DNA of 64,000 bases from Corythucha ciliata (taxonomy: Eukaryota > Arthropoda > Insecta > Hemiptera > Tingidae), in assembly GCA_038030265.1 (NCBI GenBank), contig CM075939.1, positions 22,363,253-22,427,252 on the forward strand, read 5' to 3'. Each line of letters opens with the position of its first letter. Positions within the stretch are counted from its first letter, which is position 1. This document shows, one piece after another, positions 55,553-64,000 of the stretch. The notes below the pieces were generated by a model. The model had not been told where the DNA came from. It did no database searches and saw only the letters and a program-made list of their open reading frames with translations. A program made the translations under genes and the position numbers.

Positions 55553-57012
55553 CAGGGTGTTTCAGGAGGAACGATCAGGACTTTAACCAGTCGTAGTACT
55601 AACGACGACGAACCAAAATCACCTATGAACATAGGATCGCAAATGCTTCATTTCCGAGTCACAGGTATTTTTGTCATTTTTCGGCCATTCGCGTTCTTTT
55701 CGTCAATAATCATTTCTAGCGTCCTAGCCATTCGTAACAGAACAATACCGACTACATTTCTGAAAAGAGCAGATATTTTGAGTTTAAGAAACGCTGTTGC
55801 AACTAACCGAGCTAATGGTTAAGTATTTTCTTTTATTTCTTGAAAAATCGAAAAAGTGCAAATTTGATTTTTACCGTTTCCTTCAAAGACGAATCTTCCA
55901 AAGTCTTCGGTGGTAAAGGTACGGTAAAATTATTGGAAAAACATGCCAGTGTTGTAAGCTACAAAATGGATTTTTAAATTTTAAAATCGACGCATTTTTG
56001 ACTGAGATATCACAGCGAACGTTCAGAAATTCCTGATCAGATAGTCAAATTAAGCCATATTGCACCTACCACAAAAAAAACTAAAAACAGTTGTTTCCGC
56101 GTCAATAATTTTGTAATACGCTACAATGTTATTTATTTTGAAAATAACTCCCCCTCCCCCTCCCATTACAGTCCACCATCGGCCTCAACTACCCATGAAC
56201 AAAAGTACAACGTTTAGATCATTTTGGTGAGATTTTGGATAGGCTGATGGGTAAGTGAGGAGGAGGGATGGGAGAGAGTAATAATTTGACAAAATATCAT
56301 GATGTACTATGATGGGTTTACACATTTTCCATCATTTCGGGAAGATTTTGTTTACTGGGGAGGTGTAGGTGATGAGCGGGGGAGGAGAGGATAAATTAAT
56401 TATTTGGCAAAAACATGAGGTATTCGTTTCATGAAATTATTTCTGTGAGCACATTCAAAGATTGACGCGGAAATAGCTGTTTTCAATTTTTTGTGCTTGG
56501 TGAAATGTGGCTCAATTTGACTATCTGATCAGGAATTTCTGAACGTTCGCTGTGGTATCTCAGTCAAAAATGCGTCGATTTTAATATTTAAAAAGCCATT
56601 TTGTAGCTTACAACACAGGCATGTTTTTCCAATAATTTAACCGTACCTTTACCACTGAAGACTTCGGAAGATTCGTATCTGAAGAAACGGTAAAAATCAA
56701 ATTTGCACTTTTTTGTTTTTTCAAGAAATAAAATAAAAGGCTTAAACATTAGTTTGCTTAGTTAAAACAGAGTTTCTTAATCCCAAAATTTGTGCTCTTT
56801 TCAGAAATGTAATCGGTATTGTTCTGTTACGAATGGCTAGGACACTAGAAATGATTATTGACGAAAAGAACATGTTTGGCCGAAAAATGACAAAAATACC
56901 CGTAACTCGGAAACGAAGCGTTTGCGACCCTATGTTCATATGGTGATTTTGTTTCATCCTCGTTAGTACTACGACTGGTTAAAGTCCTGATCATTCCTCC
57001 TGAAACACCCTG
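55553..57012. mobile_element. Long-inverted-repeat element with CAGGGTG ends and TA duplication
   Basis: Ends CAGGGTGTTTCAGGAGGAAC and the mirror at 56993-57012 are flanked by TA (55551-55552, 57013-57014). The arms run about 560 bp (to about 56110 and from about 56455), with inner phrase TTGACTATCTGATCAGGAAT mirrored. The terminal bases match those of the 33418-35174 element, but the rest does not. No transposase. The central ~340 bp are AT- and G-rich. A non-autonomous Tc1/mariner-type element. Confidence 0.9.
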
Positions 57013-57519
57013 TATATACCCTTCTGTCTACAGCTACACTTTACTCATGAGCTTAGGCGAAGTAAAGGCCCCTACACACGTTCCTGTCCTAAAGTCTGTC
57101 CACTTAGTGATGGACTCTCGAACGTGTTGCTTCACTCCGATAGTTCGATTTGTTCACTCCCACCATAAATATTTAAACAAATCAACAAACAACTTTTACT
57201 ACGGGCACTATGGTTACGTATAGACGCTACACAGTGATCATTTGTCCTAAAATTATTCCCGGTGCGTTATTTTTATAAGAAGGGGGAAAGGGGAAGCTCA
57301 TTTCACTAAATTCGGTGGCGGGCGAGAGTCCATCCCTAAGTGGACAGACTTTAGCTTCCTATCCTTACGAAAAAAAAGTAGGAAAGGTCGATCGGAACGT
57401 GTGCTGCACGTTAGGAAGCAAAAACGGCAGGAAGGTCTCGAATGGGGGGTGACACTCAGGGAGGGACGGGAAGAATCATTTGGGGGGAAGTTCCCCGTTA
57501 GACTCGTACCAACGTAACA

Positions 57520-57625
57520 TATTATTCAAAATCGGGAACGGACACGAGATAAGAGTTGGGTTATATTACCTTTCCTGGTTACCCCAAATTTATTACAGTA
57601 TTGAGTGATGTATTTATATTTACTC
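57520..57625 (-). repeat. Inverted fragment of the 18.2-kb repeat
   Basis: ATCGGGAACGGACACGAGAT to TTTACTCAATT is the reverse complement of 18205-18295 with few changes. The rest of that repeat is at 59321-60450 in direct orientation, so the local copy was rearranged. Confidence 0.8.
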
Positions 57626-57839
57626 AATTTTAACGTTCTAAAAGTTGTTTTATGTTTTATGAGCTGAAATTTAGGTCTATTGTAAGCAATTGATCCACAG
57701 ACGGTGATAGTTTCGTCCGGGTTTCAGTCACTGAGGCAGAACAGAATATGTATTCCCCACATCGCTCGGCCAAGAAGTCTTGTTCCTATGTCACTTGAAA
57801 AATGAATTTGACTAGAGAATCATCAAAACGTGGTCTTTT

Positions 57840-59320
57840 TATTCTATAATACACAAATGGCGTTTATTCGACCGATCCAAAAAAAAAAAAAAAAACGAAA
57901 TGCCGGTGAACTACACGTTTGTTGGGTGCTACTCGAGGGCTGGAAAGGACCGTGTATCCTTCTTCAGATTCTTTTCCAAGCATCAGGGTTAGGTAATCTT
58001 CTTCAGCAGCATCAGCACTATAAAAGGAGCACGTGGACATTCTACGTTAAGCATTTCCCAGCGCTCTTTTCACACAAATACGGTTTCACGAGGCCCCCGC
58101 GTGTAATCCGCGTGAATGCCGCTTTCTCATCGAACCAAGTAATATGTACCGCACGTGTGTAAAGGTGTACGTGGTCAATACGCGGCAGCCAAAATCACGC
58201 CGCGAGAAACCTCGTATATGTAAAACGAGCCTAACGCGCTAGTTAAAAGTTAAGCCACTTCAAAATTGACGGGATGGCAACGTGAAAGGGTTTGAAATGA
58301 AACGATTGCTCTGGTCCGACTACTGTCACCCATTCGCATTTACGTTCCCGTACCGACAATAAATTGTGAACTGGCCTTTTTTCTTGAATAACAACGGAAA
58401 ACTCACTCTTGTCATCACAAAGCCCTTGTCTCCGGCATTCCGAACTCCCGAAGTACTAACTAAGCCACTTCTGTCGACGTGTTGCGGTTCAAGTGATTTC
58501 AAATCGCGAAATTCCTCTTGTGTGAATGCACTCACCACGTCAACGAGGTAATTTACATTACCCAAGCTCGACATCGCCGGGAAATGACGGGCGTCTGTAG
58601 AATTTCCACTAATGAACCTTTGTACTAGAAAGGTCACTACGATTGAAATAAGTTGCCCGATTTTTATTGATGACAAGATGTCAAATGTTGAGCGATACGA
58701 TACTCACGAGCAAGGACCGGCACCGATTTATTTTCATTTTTTTTAGATAGAGGCGATCGTTCCTTCGATAATCCCCCAGCGTAGTCACTCAAGTTCCATT
58801 TTACGTAATTTTGATGCCTACAAAGCCATCAAGACTGAGTTATTGAAAAAAAAAACGATTTGCAGCAAGCTTCCAATGTAGAACTTACATGAACGGGGCA
58901 ACCAGGAATAGATAACAATGCAATGCCAACTCGATCGTAACCTGCCGAGTCCTTTCCCATCATTGTTAGTAAAAACTTTTTTTTTTTTTTGCTGCTGTTT
59001 TAAATAGACGTCGACCACTTATTTTCAAAAAGTACTTGGAGACTTTTTACTTGTTTTTTTTTTTTTTGTTTCTCGGCTATTTCCTCGCTTTTTCTTGCCA
59101 TTTTGTCAATTTTGTGGCTACGAAAAGCGAGTATTCAAGTTCACTATGCACAGAGGCCAAAGTGCTGGGAATTTAAAATGCAAAAATAAAGAAAAACCCG
59201 AAATTTTAAAGTGGCTTGGGGAAGAGAGAGTTTAACGCCAAGAAGGGAGGGGTGTCCTAACATAACCTGACACGATGATAACAGCCCCCGCGAGAAGAAA
59301 CCTATCCACTTGGCTCCATT
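57840..59320. other. Sequence with fragments of the CTCGTTTCACAC family
   Basis: Contains GC-rich text related to the 19381-19892 element (58070-58235: ACGGTTTCACGAGG, CGAGAAACCTCG, AAAACGAGCC). No gene. Open frames of 110-116 codons at 57830-58162 (plus) and 58326-58676 (minus) lack motifs. Confidence 0.45.
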
Positions 59321-60450
59321 GGAGAAAGCTTGGGCTTGAGATTTGTTGACCGTAGTTATGGTGGGAGGTGCACCTTGTGAACCACAAAGTAACCTCAAGT
59401 CAAGTTGTTTTTCATTTACACATGTCCACTTTGAATTTCTAGTTTTGTTCTTTTTTCCTCTAGTATGTCTAGAAATTGTCACTGTGAGTTTTTAGATTTT
59501 TTCACAGGGCATTAATAAAGTGAATAACCCACAACTATACTCCGGAGAATCTTTATTCTAAACGGTCGATCATGCGCGAGTTGTTGGACTTCTTTTCCGG
59601 ATATTTCAACGTGCGCAAGTAGCTCCAATCCTCTTCCGGGAATCACGACAGAAGCCACCGGGAAATCCGTCACTCATGTTTTTTACGGAATACGTCATGT
59701 TTCTGAGTTCAAGGCAACTTGTTTTTTACTGATGTGTTGTGTATTTTTCGGTATGTTTCTTCAGGGGTCGATCCTCTGATAGCAAAGAGAAATACAGGGC
59801 TAAGAAATCACGAACGTTTATTTCACATAATCGCTCGCAAGCAAGAAACAAACTAATTCAGAAACATTACATTATGTACCAGCACTGCGAATGAGAAGAA
59901 CCGTGGTTCGAGCACAGCGAAAACTGCATGAGTGTGGCGACTTTTGTTTAAATCCTTGTTTCGCAGTCCTCAAGAGACGGAGCTGCTCTTTCTGAACTCG
60001 TGACTGTCTCGCCCATGTAATATTTTTCCTAGTATGTTGATGGAACGCGATCAGGGCCACTTATTTTAGAAAATAAGCACCAAAATACACTTGAAAACAC
60101 GGCCCACGAACGATGACATTTACAATGAAATCGTATGAACATCAAGTCGTCCACGCTTTGAGAACAAGAGTGTTGACGAGTTTGATTTAGTTTTTACCGA
60201 ACAAATTCCCCGAAATACCCCTTGTTCATTCTAACTCGGGCTCTTTTTTTGTAATTTTGCATTAATCTCGGGGGGAAGTGAGCATTTTTGTTGATAACCT
60301 GACCATATAGAGGTAAATTCAAGGTTCTGAAGGTGTACTTTGGCGGCCAACCCACTTTGTGGCACTTGTGGACTTTGTGACAACCCTTTCTACCCACCCC
60401 CCAGCCAATTCAGGCTTTCTCCAGTTATTTACCTCTATGCTTGGCTCACA
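59321..60450. repeat. Interspersed repeat, copy 2 (about 1.1 kb)
   Basis: Direct copy of 18311-19390 with indels (a missing CATGTCTGGGAG-type piece near 59825, an extra stretch near 59586-59620). Ends near ACCTCTATGCTTGGCTCACA. Confidence 0.85.
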
Positions 60451-60825
60451 TACCCCCAACTATTATTGAGAGTGCCCCTTCTGTACGTTTGTACAGTAAT
60501 TATTCAATGGTCTCGAACGTCCTGTCTCTTACTCCCCACCACGCTGGAAACAGGATAGGAGCGTGCGTACTGTGTAGAGCAATCGGACGGTCCTTCCTAA
60601 CATAGTAAACCCCTCTCCTCTCACCGCCCCCCCCCCACATACCATTTTCGGAGGCTCTTTTTTTGTCTCTTCTAGTGTTGTGATCTCTCTTGCTCCCACT
60701 TCTTGTCAAGAACCCCCGAAAGGATGCTTTCAGTTGGAACGTGTGTAGAGGATCGTTCTAGCAAGGTGACAGGACGAATTTGACAGGATAGGACGTTAGG
60801 ACAGGAACGTGTGTACGGGCCTTAA

Positions 60826-61860
60826 TGTCGGCCATGTTGTCGCGAAATCTAATATTTACGGCTATAATACATATAATGCAAGTTTCCAGTTTGAATAATC
60901 GTGAAAATGCAAGTGTCAGCCGCAAAAATGGCAAGATTTGGGGAGAATTGAAATTGAAGGTTCCCGGGTTGACGAGCCACGCCCCCCTTGTTTTTCTCAA
61001 TTTCAGCCGAGGATGGGCTTCCATCAACCGCGAATAAGATCCCATAATAGGATCTCAGATTTTTTGTGTCTAATTTATCTGTTAAAAACTCTCGACAGAT
61101 TCCTCTTTTCGAAAATCGATATTCACACCTACAATAGAGGGGAAGAGAACTAAATTTAAAGAAACAAAGAAAAAAAAATTGTCCCTTGAAAAATATTGTA
61201 AATAAAGAAGAGAGAACTGTCTCATTTATAACGCGGGTAGTTAAGTTTCTTTTATCTTCCACTAAGGAAGAAGTCCACGCATAGCAATAAATTGGCGTAC
61301 GTCCTCCTATAAGTTGTTTCTCTCTCTCTTTTTTTATTTTTATTTTTTTGTATTTTTTTTTTATTTCATCGCGAATTCCTTGACAAAGGGGCGATTCTAA
61401 TTGAATTAAGAGTCAGCGTCGTATAAAGTCCATCCCCTCTTCATCTCTCTCTCACTCTTTAAAGTATTAACAGTCATAATCCTGTCATTTTTGAACAAAC
61501 CGTGATCAGAAAAGGGATAAATTCTGAAGGAATTTGTCGCTTAATTAAAATTAATTAATTGACATATTTGATAAACGCCTCGCTGCTATTTGACTCGTTC
61601 TGTACCAAAGAAAAAAAGTAAAATGTTTCCACCATCACTATGTTGAAACTTTCGGGAATAGCGGACTATTAAGGGTAATATACCCCCCCCCCCACCCTTC
61701 TTCCAGTTGTTCAGCAAAGCAAAAATTGTACGCCCCTGCTTCCCCGGTGAGAAAAAATGTTTTTCATAACATAGTATGGGTATATCTTTCAGTTGTCCAC
61801 CGCAGTTCAGGTATTTTAGATGTACTATACTCGTACTTAACACGAGTTTCAGGCATACGT
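60826..61860. other. No recognisable gene
   Basis: AT-rich with several T- and A-rich runs, a CT-microsatellite near 61320-61330 and a C run at 61684-61694. A minus-strand open frame of 137 codons (60849-61262) has no motif. Confidence 0.5.
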
Positions 61861-63480
61861 ATTCACGAAATTGCAAGTTTTGTTTTTATTTTTTCTCTCT
61901 AGAGATCGCGAAACCCGGGCTAGCTGAACAGTTCCCAAAGTCTTGCGAATATCCGCAAAACTGTGGCACTTCGGAAGCTGTTATCCGCAAAATTGGAAGT
62001 TTCCTGGCTGGATATTCAGTGAAGCGAGTTTCAGGGCCTTTTTTTTTTAGCGGTCGTGGACGCAGGGCTGGTCATCCTCAAAATCACTCATAGCCTTCAA
62101 GACGAAATTGGAAGTATATTGGCTGACTGTCCACAAAATATTATGTTTTTGACTAGACATTTTCCATTGGTCTCTCTTGCTCTCCTATTCAAAACACGGC
62201 AAAAGGAACGACCATTTGACAAATTAAATCCCCCTTCCGTCGCCACTCCACGAACACTTGCTTCGCCCATTGTTGGTCTACAACCCCCTAGTTCGACAGC
62301 AATCAAATCAGACACTGCAGTACTCATATTATTCATGCTCAATCCTATACCTATACCCCTTCATATAGTCTGATTCATTCTGGTGAAAATGAAAATTTCT
62401 GGTCTCAATTCCAGCTGAAATAGCCAGTCACGGGTACTAATTTCAACGAAATTGCAAGTTTGCTATTGTTTTTCGTGGGTTCTAATATGCCGAACCTCCA
62501 ACAAAATTTCAATATTTCGGAGGAAAATATAATATAGGCGAAATCGTGAAATTTCAAGTTACAGGACCATGACAGCGCCCAGAGCCGGAAAAACTACAAT
62601 GAAATTGCACTTTTTACTTCCAAAAGAGGAAGGAAGAACCAGCGTCTGTGGAAACAAAAATCGATTCCGAGCTGACTTCGTATTATTCATAACCAGCAAC
62701 CTCGGAAAAGTAGGTTTTTGGTATGTCGGTTTGTCTGCCGCTTTTTCTTCGCAGATATATGGATGAGTAGCGGCTTAAAAGTTGTGTCTTGATCCCGTCA
62801 TGACATGCTAAACATTTTAAACGATTTGTCGAGTGATTTGAGCTGAATATTCAAGAAATTTGAAGTTTCCTGGCTGAATATCCGCGATATTGCGAGTTTC
62901 GCCTCTTGATTACAGTGAAATTCAAGTTTCGGACGTTTTTTTCTAGCGGCAATTGCGGGAATTGAAAGTTTCTGGCCCAAATATCCTCAAAGTTGATAGT
63001 TTCCGTCATTCGTTTTCACGAAATTGCTCAAGGTTGGTTTTTTTTTTTTTTTTTTTGTATTGATCGAGAAAAATTCCAAGCTAATGGCGTTTTCCATTTA
63101 CATGAAATTCCGCTCTGGAGCCAAGCATTTCCACCTGTCTTCTCCATTATCATATGGTATAATTCAGAAAAGACGGGTGGAAATGCTCGGCTTCAGAGCG
63201 GAATGTTATGCTAATGGAAAACGATATAAGTATCCGCGAAATTGGCTGTTTCTTAACTGCATATTCCCAAAATTGCAAGTTTCAAGTTTATGTGGCGGCG
63301 GAACTCAAAGCTAGCAGGTCCAAACGGCGCTCGAAACCTGAGCCCACGGAATCGCAAGTTTCCTGGCTGAATGTCCACAATACGGAAGGTCGGACAGTTT
63401 TGGGTCTTCATTTCAGCGAAATTGCAATTTAAGGGTCTTAATTTCGGAGAAATTACAAGTTTCGGGGCTTCCGACCCCGG
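61860..63480. repeat. Degenerate ~30-bp repeat, family B (large block)
   Basis: Diverged copies of GCGAAATTGCAAGTTTC-GG(G)TCTTAATTTCA: ACGAAATTGCAAGTTTTG, CCGCAAAATTGGAAGTTTCC, AACGAAATTGCAAGTTTGC, GCGATATTGCGAGTTTCG, GTGAAATTCAAGTTTCGG and GCGAAATTGCAATTTAAGG, about every 30 bp where best preserved. A hairpin element sits at 63088-63222. Confidence 0.8.
63088..63222. mobile_element. 135-bp hairpin element in the family B field
   Basis: The arms GGCGTTTTCCATTTACATG through GCATTTCCACCTGTCTT and AAGACGGGTGGAAATGC through CTAATGGAAAACG are reverse complements with a few mismatches around a ~25-bp AT-rich loop. A probable MITE. Confidence 0.7.
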
Positions 63481-63484
63481 TTTG

Positions 63485-64000
63485 ACCAGCCCCGATATTG
63501 CAATTTTCTTTATGTAACCCGTGACCCCCCACTCCGTCTCACGCGTTCTTTTTTTCGTTCATTGTTGAGACGAGGAGCTCGAGGGCTGAGGTATAATGCG
63601 CAAAGCTGCCCGCCCTTCGCTTCCATCTAGAACTAGCTATACGTCCGTATAGACTAAACTGATGACGACCACCGATGAGTTCCAGACTACAACTCTTTAT
63701 TTCGGAAGGAACAGAAACGTAAATACGGTCTCCAAAAAAGAGGAATTCAATTTTCCAGTTCTCACGCCACTCACTCCTTCATTCCGTGTCGCCGGCTGGG
63801 ATTGATTTCAGGCTCTATACGCTCAACGTGTCACCAAACGATATCTTCTCTCACACCCTCCGCACAAAAGTCACCATTCCTCCCCTCGTTTTGAACATAT
63901 TGAAGAAATTGAGAAGAAAAAGACTGGTAGTTTACTAGATTTTCGGCGGTAATGTAATCTATACGATGGAAAAACTCGAGCCTGTTCACCGCGACTTGGA
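63485..64000. other. No recognisable gene
   Basis: Begins with the non-repeated tail shared with 42440-42550 (CGTGACCCCCC, TTCATTGTTGAGACGAG) and then single-copy-looking sequence to the window end. Confidence 0.5.

Larger units (their letters stand above)
57066..60822. mobile_element. Possible TAA-flanked composite element
   Basis: The left end AGGCCCCTACACACGTTCCT and right end AGGAACGTGTGTACGGGCCT are inverted, with TAA directly outside each (57063-57065 and 60823-60825). They share about 27 bp. Inside are a smaller inverted pair (57092-57125 against 57320-57356), copy 2 of the 1.1-kb repeat, and pieces of the CTCGTTTCACAC family. No transposase is seen. It may be a single nested element or two separate MITEs facing opposite ways. 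Confidence 0.45.

Noticed and set aside
60849..61262. 137-codon minus-strand open frame
   Set aside because: No motif; overlaps AT-rich runs and other equally long frames on both strands.

Overview
This window looks like gene-poor, repeat-rich nuclear DNA of an arthropod, most likely an insect. It is moderately AT-rich, has very short spliceosomal introns (56, 62 and 64 nt where they can be placed), and is crowded with nested transposable elements of types common in insects: Gypsy, an RNase H-bearing non-LTR element, Tc1/mariner ends beginning CAGGGTG at TA sites, TTA- and TAA-flanked inverted-repeat elements, a tRNA-related SINE head and a Crypton-like tyrosine recombinase. There are no bacterial operons, rRNA genes or CRISPR arrays. 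I cannot name the species; a hemipteran is only a guess.

Layout. 1-2566: decayed Gypsy gag-pol on the minus strand, running off the left edge, with a 130-bp MITE in gag. 3350-7290: inverted-repeat elements, a tRNA-like SINE head and degenerate short repeats. 7291-17100: mostly featureless, with a decayed LINE near 12.2-13.0 kb. 17100-24410: interspersed and degenerate repeats, including a roughly 1.1-kb repeat copy and a roughly 154-bp tandem repeat. 24411-28520: nothing recognisable. 28520-30209: a broken, intron-bearing Crypton-like recombinase gene with nested insertions. 30640-33130: degenerate repeats and an 18-bp minisatellite. 33418-35174: a Tc1/mariner-type element with very long terminal inverted repeats and a transposase remnant. 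38190-41118: a non-LTR retrotransposon with RT and RNase H-like regions, its own MITE and a poly(A) tail. 41119-50480: two direct tandem copies of a 4.68-kb unit, each with the same four exons of an unidentified gene on the minus strand. 50790-55250: a field of ~30-bp degenerate repeats invaded by a 1.53-kb inverted-repeat element. 55553-57012: a second TA-flanked long-inverted-repeat element. 57066-60822: a possible TAA-flanked composite. 61860-63480: another ~30-bp repeat field.

The only sequence with the look of a maintained host gene is the four-exon gene duplicated at 44.5-45.6 and 49.2-50.3 kb: its frame stays open across three introns, and the two copies appear to differ by a single residue. 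Everything else coding is transposon-derived and damaged. The other main theme is several unrelated-looking families of degenerate repeats with a period near 30 bp, each holding a GCGAA or CGCGG core followed by a T- or A-rich tract. Together they cover several kilobases, and at one site they record the exact target duplication of a transposon insertion. All coordinates and similarities come from reading the sequence by eye; no search was run.
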